Shown in pieces: positions 28,101-35,184 of a stretch of DNA of 52,571 bases (the first letter of the stretch is position 1; the number at the start of each line of letters is the position of its first letter). A program made the position numbers and the translations under genes. This DNA comes from Lentisphaerota bacterium (lineage in GTDB: Bacteria > Verrucomicrobiota > Lentisphaeria > Oligosphaerales > JABHEG01). The stretch spans positions 1 to 52,571 of the forward strand of contig JABHEG010000372.1 in assembly GCA_018676675.1 (NCBI GenBank). Reading direction: 5' to 3'. Below the pieces are notes generated by a model, which saw nothing but the letters and a program-made list of their open reading frames with translations, ran no database searches and was not told where the DNA came from.

Positions 28101-28574
28101 CGTGCCGCCGTAGACACCGATACCGTCCACTCCGCGCATGACGATCGGCTCAGGGCCGACCCGTTCGTGCACGGGAGGCAAGTGCCCTTCCGCGACCAGC
28201 TCGGCCAGGACGGGTGCTTCGTTGTGCGGGAACCAGGCAGGCAGGTCTCCAGCCGCGATCATACTCACCGTCTTCTCGGCCGATGCCTTGCCCGCGGACA
28301 GCGCGGCAAGGTGGCTCTGCACTTGGGCGTATGCCTCATCAGGAACATCGACGTGGAGAATCTGCGGAGTGTCGGGATCGAAGCTGACATCCCGTGCCTT
28401 CTCGGCCGTGGCCAACTCCTCAGAGCTGTAGGCCTTGGGCTGCAAGGACGTGTCCGGACGAGTGAACGCCGCGAATACCATCAGCAACAGCGCCAGCAGA
28501 ACTCCTCCTCCGAGAAGCCCCAGGACGTATGCATGCCAGGCGGGCATGCGGATGGTGTGACGTTCGTTCGGCAT
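25131..28574 (-). CDS. Fused solute-binding protein and ABC permease (SBP_bac_5-DppB)
   Basis: 1147 residues in one uninterrupted frame. Residues 11-33 form a membrane anchor (AYVLGLLGGGVLLALLLMVF). About 60-770 resemble a family 5 extracellular binding protein: LVRYSPLGYPIKLHLA, VTLRRGIRWSDGHSLDADNI, DKRFRQALSLAIDRAIII. A second helix at about 788-805 (RFAVLGIVVALILMVSV) leads to a full DppB-type permease (814-1147) with MGPTLLIISVCAFTII, LRKPYVTTARAKG and a typical end, DLLLLWLDPRIRLQ. Two helices around the binding domain place it in the periplasm and return the chain to the cytoplasm, so the topology is consistent. The start has only a weak ribosome site (AGGGG about 16 bases off). Upstream open frame is proline- and arginine-rich and unlikely to be coding. 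Confidence 0.92.
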   Translation of the reverse strand: MPNERHTIRMPAWHAYVLGLLGGGVLLALLLMVFAAFTRPDTSLQPKAYSSEELATAEKARDVSFDPDTPQILHVDVPDEAYAQVQSHLAALSAGKASAEKTVSMIAAGDLPAWFPHNEAPVLAELVAEGHLPPVHERVGPEPIVMRGVDGIGVYGGTWLRIGTSPNDVGVITYRLSGANLVRYSPLGYPIKLHLARRIEKQDEGRVWLVTLRRGIRWSDGHSLDADNIMYWWEHEVLDKAVGGKIPNWMMPGGKPGRVEKVDQYTVRFTFGVPDGLFMDHLAMYSNGMMQPAHYLRNYHPTLGDPAFLKQRLAAHGLKSPRSLYHRIRDFRNPDCPRLWPWVYRKHKNVPPQVFVRNPYYFVVDEQGDQLPYIDRVQFEVQDNKMLSLSAANGLVSMQTRHMRFENYTELMSRREQSGTRILHWYPACRSVYAINPNLNRRVSPDEPETKWKAALLLDKRFRQALSLAIDRAIIIEAEYHNLVEPAQVSPGPQSPFHSEKLHKAFTEFDPARANGLLDAVWADLNGNPAQRDSEGFRVYPDGTRMVFYLDYCAFTGVGPAQFVVDDWADVGVRVIPRERARTLFYREKAANNFDFNVWSSESDYLPLVCPRYFLSFNGESFYAGGWGRWYALGGYYGAEQATESKLSIPVPKDHPMYESLTAYEEALQAVELDDQVRLFQRALDNTAENLWSINISTAPPQLVVVKKGFRNVPENALYGVIFHTPANAGIESYFFEDPQDSPGAIRETRESILRAVPMPGEEGDGGSVASATGERPPTEPRSKVVGRLIRFAVLGIVVALILMVSVRHPFIARRLVIMGPTLLIISVCAFTIIQLPPGDFLTTRIMQLQEAGDNAEAEKQQLEELKQMFYFEDPTIQRYFRWMGVYWFRSFDRADKGLLQGNMGLSMETLKSVNDMVGDRVLLTFLISLGTILFTWAVAIPIGIYSAVRQHSISDYALTAIGFLGMCIPPFLLALILMTIANVSGLFSPDYATQPEWTWGKVLDLLKHIWIPIAVMGVGGTAGMIRVMRANLLDELRKPYVTTARAKGVRPMKLLFKYPVRMALNPFISGIGGLFPQLISGGTIVAMVLALPTVGPMMLAALFSQDMNLAGSLLMVLSLLGVFGTLVSDLLLLWLDPRIRLQGGTR

Positions 28575-28992
28575 GGCCCATAATGTAACCCCTGTCGCCG
28601 CCCCGGCCCACTGCCGAGCGCCAGGACCTCGAGGAGACGCCCGGAACACGCCCGCAGGCAACCACGGGACACCAGCCTTGACACCTCCTGGACACATGGG
28701 TTGGGTTGGCGAGAATACGGCCCTGGGTCCTGGGAGGAGCCACCGGAACTAACGCCGTCAACAGTGACCCGAAAGGCTCTGTTTATCGATGAGATAGGGA
28801 TCGGCGATAGGACAGCCAGCCGCGCCCTGGTGTCACCTCCACGAACAGGATGAACCCATTGAGTACCTGGCAAGTGGCCGGAGGCGGGCCTATGGTTAGT
28901 CGCCTGGCGGCGCACCTGCGCGGCCGAAAGGAAGGCCGGTCCGTCATGCCCCGAACCGGTACCAACAAACGTACAAGAAGGAGAAGCAAGCA
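28575..28992. other. Divergent intergenic region, no gene seen
   Basis: This 418-base gap lies between the start of the ABC operon and that of the small surface protein, so it should contain promoters for both. I find no convincing promoter pair, RNA gene or copy of the repeat families found elsewhere. A GGCCG...GGCCGG fold near 28920-28945 is weak. A clear AAGGAG at 28977-28982 serves the plus-strand gene. Confidence 0.5.
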
Positions 28993-29532
28993 ATGAAGAC
29001 ACTACTCGCAAGCTTGGCCGCAGTCCTCGTTTCCGCCGGCGCTCAGGCCGAAATCAGACCATTCAACTTGAGTCTTACACCGGATGTCGCCGTCTGTGAC
29101 CGGGGCGACACGATCGAGGGCCTGACCCTCAGTGTGTGGGGTGAAAACCAGCAGACATCGCTGGCTTTGGGCATCGCCAACGGTACGACCGGACAAAGCG
29201 CCGGATTGAGTTGGGCATACGTTCTCAACTACGCAGACGACTACAAAGGCATTCAGTGGGCACCGATCAACTACACAAAGGGCGGCTTCCTGGGCTGGCA
29301 GAACGGATTTGCGAACTACGCCGCGGGAACCATGAAGGGGCTGCAGACGGGAGCGGTCAATTATGCAGGCACGGTGACCGGGCTACAGCTCGGTTTCGTC
29401 AACTATGCAGAGTCCACCGACACCGGCGTCCAGATCGGACTGGTCAACATCATCCGCCAGAACACCGAGTGGTTCACCGGTCTGCCCGAAGAGCTGGCGC
29501 CGGGGATGATCTTCGTCAACTGGCGGTTCTGA
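28993..29532 (+). CDS. Exported beta-repeat surface protein (LA_2272-like)
   Basis: 179 residues with an AAGGAG site and a signal peptide (MKTLLASLAAVLVSAGAQA). The mature protein consists of degenerate repeats of about 12-16 residues built on G-x-Q-x-G-x-x-N-Y: GIQWAPINYTKG, GWQNGFANYAAG, GLQTGAVNYAG, GLQLGFVNYAES and GVQIGLVNII. It ends in an aromatic, FVNWRF, the usual end of outer-membrane beta proteins. This matches the LA_2272-type surface repeat proteins, whose function is unknown; a small beta-sheet or barrel in the outer membrane is likely. It is divergent from the ABC operon and convergent with the 417-residue gene. Confidence 0.8.
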   Translation: MKTLLASLAAVLVSAGAQAEIRPFNLSLTPDVAVCDRGDTIEGLTLSVWGENQQTSLALGIANGTTGQSAGLSWAYVLNYADDYKGIQWAPINYTKGGFLGWQNGFANYAAGTMKGLQTGAVNYAGTVTGLQLGFVNYAESTDTGVQIGLVNIIRQNTEWFTGLPEELAPGMIFVNWRF

Positions 29533-29586
29533 TTCACGTCGGCAAGCTCACCTCACCTGCCCTTGCGGCAGTAGAGCAGAGGCTGG

Positions 29587-29614
29587 GGAAAGAGGCGCGG
29601 TAGCCGCCTTTTCC
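29587..29614. terminator. Bidirectional hairpin between convergent genes
   Basis: GGAAA (29587-29591) and AGGCG (29593-29597) pair with CGCCT (29605-29609) and TTTCC (29610-29614), ten pairs with one bulged G and a seven-base loop. It lies 55 bases after the surface-protein stop and 18 bases beyond the convergent gene's stop. A clean T-tract is missing on both strands, so it may be a weak or Rho-assisted terminator. Confidence 0.5.
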
Positions 29615-29631
29615 TCAGTCCGCCGACCGAC

Positions 29632-30885
29632 TCAGTCCCGCGCCTCCCCCACTTGCATCCGCCTGCGGGCCTTCCAGTAGGCGGCCTGCAGGTAGAAAAT
29701 GCCGTTACTGGAGACGCGGCTGTAGTCAAGCTGAGTAATCGCCCGAGCCAGCAGGTCCTTCTGTTCCTGGGGGAACGAGACGTGTTCCGCTATCAACTGG
29801 GTCAGGGCGGCCTCGCCTCGCTCGCGGATGTTGTACCACACTTTCCGGTAGCTTCCTTCCCAGGCAAGGGCCTCGCCGGTTCGCCAGTCGGTGCAGAGCT
29901 TAGTCAGATCGAGCCTCTCGGCGGCAATTCCTGCGTTCCGGGCCCGACCCGCACACTGCTTGGCCACCATCGCCATGACCTCGTGCATCTTCGCCTTCAG
30001 GGCCGCATCCTGCTCCAGCGATCCCAGGAGCTCCAGCGATGCCTGCATCTGCAGCCAAGCGTAGGTGGGCTGGTTGGACCCAACGGTGAACGACTGCTCG
30101 ATGGCCGGCTCAAGGTACTTCCGGTACAGATCGTGGTACTCCTGCCTGCCCGTGACATCCCAGGCCGCGGCATAGATCATCGGCAGGCGAGCGGCCTCGT
30201 GCCCTTCGACGTTCCACATTCGGCTGATGCCGCGGGTGTCACGAGTGCCATCGGATCTGAGTGAATCGTAGTTGTTGTCCGGCGTCACGTTTCGCGTCAT
30301 ACGGTCGGCAATGGCGGCGAGTATCTCGCCGACTTTCCGCTGCGTCTCGGGGCCACACAACGGGCTGCGATGGTAGAGCCAAAGGCCGTGGACAGCATGC
30401 GTGTATTGATCCCGTGAGGAGTTCGGGTAGATGCTCTTGAGATCATCCGCGCAAACTCCTCGAGCCAGGAATCCCGGCACGGCGTGAGCCGTGGCACAAA
30501 GCCGGATGCCTCGAAAAACACCCAGGGCGCGTTCGCGAAGCATCTCTTCCTTCGTGACCGCGTACCGGTCCACAATGAGCGAGAGCATGGCTCCGGCGGA
30601 GATCATGCAGTCCTCCATGCCGGTACCGTAGCCACATTCATTCGGGTCCTGCCTGGCGGCTTCCTCGGCGGTTGGCAGATGGGCCAGCTCTTTCCCGGGC
30701 TCATAGCTGGTCAGATAATCGTAGAAAAGGTGCGTTTTCGGCAAGTAAAAACGCTCCCAGGTGGTCTTCCATGCCTGCTCCACGCAAGCCGCGACGTTCA
30801 CGGCGGTCGGTATCTCAAGGCTTGGGGTCCCTGCGGAGGCCCGAAGGCACGTACCGAGTAAAGCTGTCATGACATGTACTCTCAT
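29632..30885 (-). CDS. Exported helical protein of unknown family, possible toroid hydrolase
   Basis: 417 residues from the ATG at 30883-30885, giving a short leader (MRVHVMTALLGTCLRASAG). Starts at 30936/30939 or 30870 are possible, and no start has a strong ribosome site. The frame stays open well into the opposite gene, but that part is not credible. The protein is almost entirely helical, with repeated helix pairs (IPTAVNVAACVEQAWKTTW, MLSLIVDRYAVTKEEML, YRKYLEPAIEQSF, LEQDAALKAKMHEVMAMVAK), suggesting an (alpha/alpha)6 or (alpha/alpha)7 toroid as in GH76/GH88/GH105-type enzymes. I recognise no family and can name no catalytic residue. It diverges from the GH5-like gene and meets the surface-protein gene head-on. 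Confidence 0.6.
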   Translation of the reverse strand: MRVHVMTALLGTCLRASAGTPSLEIPTAVNVAACVEQAWKTTWERFYLPKTHLFYDYLTSYEPGKELAHLPTAEEAARQDPNECGYGTGMEDCMISAGAMLSLIVDRYAVTKEEMLRERALGVFRGIRLCATAHAVPGFLARGVCADDLKSIYPNSSRDQYTHAVHGLWLYHRSPLCGPETQRKVGEILAAIADRMTRNVTPDNNYDSLRSDGTRDTRGISRMWNVEGHEAARLPMIYAAAWDVTGRQEYHDLYRKYLEPAIEQSFTVGSNQPTYAWLQMQASLELLGSLEQDAALKAKMHEVMAMVAKQCAGRARNAGIAAERLDLTKLCTDWRTGEALAWEGSYRKVWYNIRERGEAALTQLIAEHVSFPQEQKDLLARAITQLDYSRVSSNGIFYLQAAYWKARRRMQVGEARD

Positions 30886-31158
30886 CGTTCCATGCACCAA
30901 CATCGCTGGCGAGGCGTTGCGCCCCAATTCTCTCATCATGCGCTTCTGCACGCCACGTACTCTATCCCCAATCACGGGAGAACTCCGGCTGCAATCGGGA
31001 AACACCCCGAACACATGACCAGCCCGAGTTCTCTCGGCACGACAAATCCCTTGCTGAACGCCCTCCTTGCACCTGTCGGCGGGGGGCCCATATTTGCACC
31101 TGCACGTCACCTCCCTTTCGCGCATACACGCGAGCGCAACAATTTGAGGGACTCTCAC

Positions 31159-32367
31159 ATGGACGGAATACTCGACGGTCAACAGATTGCCAAGGCCCTC
31201 GGCCACAGCATGCCCTACCAAGCTGTCGAGGGCCGTTGGTCAATAGAACGAGCCCGGGCCTGGTACGATGAGCTGCCTTGGCTGGCAGGCTGTAACTACT
31301 ACCCAGCCACCGCCATCAACCAAATCGAGATGTGGCAAACCGACACGTGGGACCCGGGTACTATCGAGAGGGAGCTGGGCTGGTGTAAGGATCTTGGCTT
31401 CAATACCCACCGCGTCTACCTCCATGACCTGGTCTGGGCCGAAGACGAAACCGGTCTCTACGAACGCATGGACCAATTCCTCGACTGCTGCGCGAGCCAC
31501 GGCATCCGCCCCTTTTTCGTCTTCTTCGACGACTGCCACTACCCGGCAGCCCAACTCGGGGCACAGCCCAAAGTGATTCCGGCCTACCACAACTCGGGCT
31601 GGGTGACCTGCCCGGAACGGGCCTCTGCCCTGCGCTTCATGCACGGCACAGCCGACCAGGCAGAGGTCTCGCGCCTCAAGGGATACGTGCAGCAGACCAT
31701 GGCGCGCTTCCGCGACGATGAACGCGTCCTGATGTGGGAGCTCTACAACGAGCCCGGACGGGGCGCGGGTGAGAGTGGCACCCGTCACGGCGACCTCGGC
31801 TACGAGGATTTTGGCGACGGGTCCTGCAAGCTGGTCCACGCGTCCTGGCTCTGGGCTCGGGATGTGGCCCCCTCACAGCCCATCTGCTCCAACACCGACG
31901 GCTGCGTGGGTTCGGTCAACTGGTCGATCAATGCCCTCAATTCGGACGTCCACTCGATCCACAACTACTCGCCGGCCGCCGGGGTTCGGGAGCAGATCGA
32001 GCGGTTCCGACAAGACGAGCGGCCGCTCTTCATGACCGAGTACCTGGCCCGCGAAACGGGCTCAACCTTCCAGGCCGTGATGCCGGTTCTCAAGGAGCAG
32101 AGAGTCGCTGCGATCAACTGGGGCTTCGTGTCGGGGAAAGCGGGCACTATCTGGCCGTGGTCATCCCGACATCGCGACGGTGTTTTCCGGGACAGCATGG
32201 AACTGCGCGCCAAAGGAGAAGTGCTGGCCGCTGGCGCGCCGTATCCCGAACCGGAGCTCTGGTTTCACGACATCCTACGAACCGACGGCACACCATTCGC
32301 GGAGGAAGAGATCGCCTGCATAGGGGCGTTGACCCAACCGTATAGCGTGAAAACCCCTGGGGAGTAA
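31159..32367 (+). CDS. GH5-like clan-A glycoside hydrolase
   Basis: 402 residues, no signal peptide, so probably cytosolic. The ATG follows GAGGG at a good distance; 95 codons of open frame upstream have no coding character. The barrel shows LAGCNYYPATAINQIEMWQ at its first strand, LGFNTHRVYLHDLVW, the acid/base Glu in MWELYNEPG (about residue 195) and the nucleophile Glu in LFMTEYLAR (about 296). INWGFVSGKAGTIWPW is a typical last strand. This resembles GH5 or the barrel of GH2-like beta-mannosidases/beta-glucosidases. It opens a plus-strand group, seven bases before the ceramidase-like gene. An intracellular place suggests action on imported oligosaccharides or glycolipid-derived sugars. 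Confidence 0.85.
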   Translation: MDGILDGQQIAKALGHSMPYQAVEGRWSIERARAWYDELPWLAGCNYYPATAINQIEMWQTDTWDPGTIERELGWCKDLGFNTHRVYLHDLVWAEDETGLYERMDQFLDCCASHGIRPFFVFFDDCHYPAAQLGAQPKVIPAYHNSGWVTCPERASALRFMHGTADQAEVSRLKGYVQQTMARFRDDERVLMWELYNEPGRGAGESGTRHGDLGYEDFGDGSCKLVHASWLWARDVAPSQPICSNTDGCVGSVNWSINALNSDVHSIHNYSPAAGVREQIERFRQDERPLFMTEYLARETGSTFQAVMPVLKEQRVAAINWGFVSGKAGTIWPWSSRHRDGVFRDSMELRAKGEVLAAGAPYPEPELWFHDILRTDGTPFAEEEIACIGALTQPYSVKTPGE

Positions 32368-32374
32368 CATCACC

Positions 32375-33682
32375 ATGTCGAATCTACTCGTTGGCGCAGG
32401 ACGCGGAACCATCACACCATCAGTTGGCGCGATGCTGATGGGGTACGCCCCGGCACGGGCAGCGGAAGCAGTACATGACGACCTTGCCGTAACGGCCATC
32501 GCATTGGTACAGGATGGGACGAAAGCCCTGCTCATCAGCGCCGACGTCTGCGTGATCAAGGATCCCCAAAGTACGCAGCTCCGGAAGCGAATATCCGAAG
32601 CGACGGATGTGCCCTTCGACCATATCATTCTCTCGGCAACACACACGCATTCGGGCCCGGCCATGAGGGGAACGCCAGGCGGGGCTAACCTCGATGAAGA
32701 GTACCTGACCACAATCTTCGAACCCCAGGTCGTCAATGCAGCCACGCAGGCCATCAGTGCCCTGCAACCCGCTCGAATGGGCGTCGCCACAGCGCTGAGC
32801 GATGTGGGCGTGAACCGCAGACAGATCGCCCCCTCCGGGAGCATCCGTCTCGGCCAGAACCCGTGGGGGTGTCATGATCCCACAATGACGGTGATCAGTT
32901 TCCGGGGAGCAGATGACATCCCCATCGTCAATCTGATCCATTACGGCGCACACTGCACGGCAGCAGGAAAGAACCCCGAGATCACCCGCGATTGGGCAGG
33001 CCCCATGGTCGACCGGCTGGAGGAGGAATCCGGCGCCCTGACGGTCTTCTTCAATGGTGCAGAGGGTGACTGCGGCCCCCGGCTCTCCAACGGTCAGACG
33101 ACCGGGAAAACGGACATCCGTTTCGCCCTCGAGCTGGGGGCAAAGGCGGCGATCGACGCAGTGGCGACCCACCGAACCATCAAGGAGTTCCGCGACGTCG
33201 ATCTCCGCGTGCTCTCCGAACCGATACGCTTACCCTACGAACCGCTGCCGGACCCCAAGGTGCTCGAGCAGCAGATCGACGATATGGGCGCCCCCGAAAA
33301 ACTGACCGGACTGCGAGTCATGTCTCACAAGGCGCTGTGCGCACGGCTCGAAAAGAGCCGCTCACCAGGTCCCCACGAGACACATCTCGAGCTTCGGCAA
33401 ACCGTCGTGTCCGTTGGCCCGGTCGCGTTCGTCCCCTTCCCTTTCGAGGTGTTCAGCGAAATCACCCTGAGGTTGCGGGAGTACAGCCCGTTCCAGCATA
33501 CGCTGAGCCTCAGCAATGCCAACGGCTGTTACTTCTACTTCCCGTCACAGGACCAGATTGCCCGGGGAGGCTACGAGGTCTGGGTCTTCAAGTCCATGAA
33601 TGTCCGTGTGTTGACCGATAACGCCGACAACACGGCCATCGGCGAGAATCTCCGACTCCTCCAGACACTCGCGGAAGCATAG
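32375..33682 (+). CDS. Neutral/alkaline ceramidase-like hydrolase
   Basis: 435 residues, which matches the N-terminal zinc domain of neutral ceramidases without the C-terminal Ig-like domain. Family marks: VGAGRGTITPSVGAMLMGY at the start, ILSATHTHSGPAM with H90 and H92 as likely zinc ligands, LIHYGAHCTAAG with H193, and FFNGAEGDCGPR near 226-236. There is no signal peptide, unlike secreted bacterial ceramidases. Short stand-alone homologues are common in soil and PVC bacteria and their substrates are mostly unknown, so cleavage of ceramide itself is not assured; another amide is possible. It starts seven bases after the GH5-like gene, with GGGGAG upstream, and is surely co-transcribed with it. 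Confidence 0.85.
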   Translation: MSNLLVGAGRGTITPSVGAMLMGYAPARAAEAVHDDLAVTAIALVQDGTKALLISADVCVIKDPQSTQLRKRISEATDVPFDHIILSATHTHSGPAMRGTPGGANLDEEYLTTIFEPQVVNAATQAISALQPARMGVATALSDVGVNRRQIAPSGSIRLGQNPWGCHDPTMTVISFRGADDIPIVNLIHYGAHCTAAGKNPEITRDWAGPMVDRLEEESGALTVFFNGAEGDCGPRLSNGQTTGKTDIRFALELGAKAAIDAVATHRTIKEFRDVDLRVLSEPIRLPYEPLPDPKVLEQQIDDMGAPEKLTGLRVMSHKALCARLEKSRSPGPHETHLELRQTVVSVGPVAFVPFPFEVFSEITLRLREYSPFQHTLSLSNANGCYFYFPSQDQIARGGYEVWVFKSMNVRVLTDNADNTAIGENLRLLQTLAEA

Positions 33683-33738
33683 TCCGACGCGTTGGAGATA
33701 GCCGGACACCGAATGTAAACAGAGCCTCCTGACCAGGT

Positions 33739-34815
33739 ATGGACATGCAGCAACTCAAAGCCGTGATCGACCGGGAGTTGGCGGCAGGATTCTTCCCAGG
33801 ATGTGTGGTCGCCTGGGGACGCGGTGAAGCCCTTCAGGGAATCTGCAGTCGAGGACTGGCTCAGCGCGCGTCCCCCGCTCGAGAGATGCTCGACGACAGC
33901 GTCTTCGATGTTGCCAGCCTGACCAAAGTTGTGGCGACAGCGACAGCACTTGGTTGCGCCATGGAATCGGGAAAACTCTCGCTCGACACACAGGTCGTCG
34001 ATGTACTGGGTGCCCCCCTTGAGGCGTTGCCGTCCGCCTTGACGCTCCGACACGTGGTCACTCACTCGTCCGGCTTTGACAATGCCAAACCCGCCCCGGG
34101 GCTTCGAGGAGACGCCGCGCTGGCAGACTGGCTGAGCGTGCCGGCTGCCGCCCCGCCGGGCACACAATTCGTGTATGCCTGCAAGAACGCGGTCTTGGGC
34201 AGCTTGATTGTGGAAGCGACCACCGGCATCCCATTCGCGGTGTATTGCCAGGATCGTGTCTTCGCTCCGCTGGGCATGATCGATACGTGTTTTGGTCCGC
34301 TCGAACCGTCTGAACGCATGGTGTCCTGCGGGGCGAAAGAACTGGGACAGATCTCGGATGAGCCAGCGTGTGCGATAGGGCGACCGATCGGGAATGCCGG
34401 GGTGTTCTCGACCGCCAGGGATCTGTCGCGATTCGCGCGGATGATGCTCAATGGCGGAGAACTGGATGGCGTGCGTGTGCTTGAGCCAACGACGGTGCGA
34501 TTGCTGACGTCCGTCCAAGCTCCGCCCGGGCTGCCGGAGTTCGGCGTGTACTGGAACATGGACCAGGCCCCGGATCCGTACCATAGCAGGCCTGGTAGCT
34601 GCTCTTCGTCCACCTACGGCCATGGTGGGTACACCGGCCAATCGCTCTGGATTGATCCGAGCCACGGTGATTTCGTCGTCGTGCTCAGCAATCGGCTGTG
34701 TGCGAAGGGGCTGCAGGAAGCCCCTGACCGTTACACGTTCCTGACTGAAGCGAATCTCGCCCGGGTCCGGATCGGCGAGGCTGTGTTCGCTGAGATGAGA
34801 GTACAGACGGGGTAA
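33739..34815 (+). CDS. Beta-lactamase-fold serine hydrolase (class C/esterase type)
   Basis: 358 residues without a signal peptide. The catalytic SxxK is S60-L-T-K63 in VFDVASLTKVVATATAL. In place of the usual Y-S-N/D motif is FVYACKN (Y146-A-C148), so Tyr is kept but the polar third residue is Cys. The KTG-equivalent is YGHGGYTG (H295-G-G). GNAGVFSTARDLSRFARMML is the typical late segment. Such proteins are esterases, D-aminopeptidases or transesterases more often than true beta-lactamases, and its cytosolic site argues against antibiotic resistance. It follows the ceramidase-like gene by 56 bases on the same strand and may act on the same ester- or amide-bearing compounds. Confidence 0.88.
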   Translation: MDMQQLKAVIDRELAAGFFPGCVVAWGRGEALQGICSRGLAQRASPAREMLDDSVFDVASLTKVVATATALGCAMESGKLSLDTQVVDVLGAPLEALPSALTLRHVVTHSSGFDNAKPAPGLRGDAALADWLSVPAAAPPGTQFVYACKNAVLGSLIVEATTGIPFAVYCQDRVFAPLGMIDTCFGPLEPSERMVSCGAKELGQISDEPACAIGRPIGNAGVFSTARDLSRFARMMLNGGELDGVRVLEPTTVRLLTSVQAPPGLPEFGVYWNMDQAPDPYHSRPGSCSSSTYGHGGYTGQSLWIDPSHGDFVVVLSNRLCAKGLQEAPDRYTFLTEANLARVRIGEAVFAEMRVQTG

Positions 34816-35184
34816 CTGACTTCCCGCGGCTCCAAGCGAAGATGATGGACCGAAGAGGTCCTGAAGAGATCGGCTCGCCAGTTGTTCTGTCGCCCATATC
34901 GGAGGGTGTAACTTCTGTCGGGGGCCAGACAGGTCGCCGTCCGGAGGCCGAACCGTGCTCAGATGGCGTGAGGTTGCACACGAGCCCCGCCTCTGCCGAA
35001 GGTCCGGCAGTCACATCAAAGGGTGTAACTGCCCCCAGATGTTTGGAGCGCCGGTTCTCCGTAACCGGCCTGGCCGCATATGGAGATGCGGCACCTCCAA
35101 AGCGGTGTTGCGGCCAGCGACTCCGTGCTCAAATCGCGTGAATTTACACACGAGATCGGCTCGCAAAAGACAGGGAATCCGGAC
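34816..35184 (+). repeat. Structured leader, copy 2 (three conserved blocks)
   Basis: No gene is supported in these 369 bases. Block 1 (34876-34918), block 2 (35042-35101) and block 3 (35124-35140) match those at 17964-18367 in order and spacing. Block 2 folds as a three-way junction. The outer stem is TTTGGAG (35042-35048) with CTCCAAA (35095-35101). Hairpin one is GCCGGTT (35050-35056) with AACCGGC (35063-35069). Hairpin two is GCCGCAT (35073-35079) with ATGCGGC (35086-35092). A further hairpin is CTGCCG (34993-34998) with CGGCAG (35005-35010). A word of about 32 bases occurs twice, at 34953-34984 and 35123-35154, each ending CACACGAG. The block lies directly before the beta-helix gene. Confidence 0.78.

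Noticed and set aside
30886..31221. Extended N-terminus of the 417-residue protein
   Set aside because: The extension overlaps the start of the divergent GH5-like gene and has no export signal or conserved look. The true start is still uncertain among three ATG codons.
33739..34815. Antibiotic-resistance beta-lactamase
   Set aside because: There is no signal peptide, the second motif is altered and the gene sits in a glycan cluster; an esterase or amidase role fits better.
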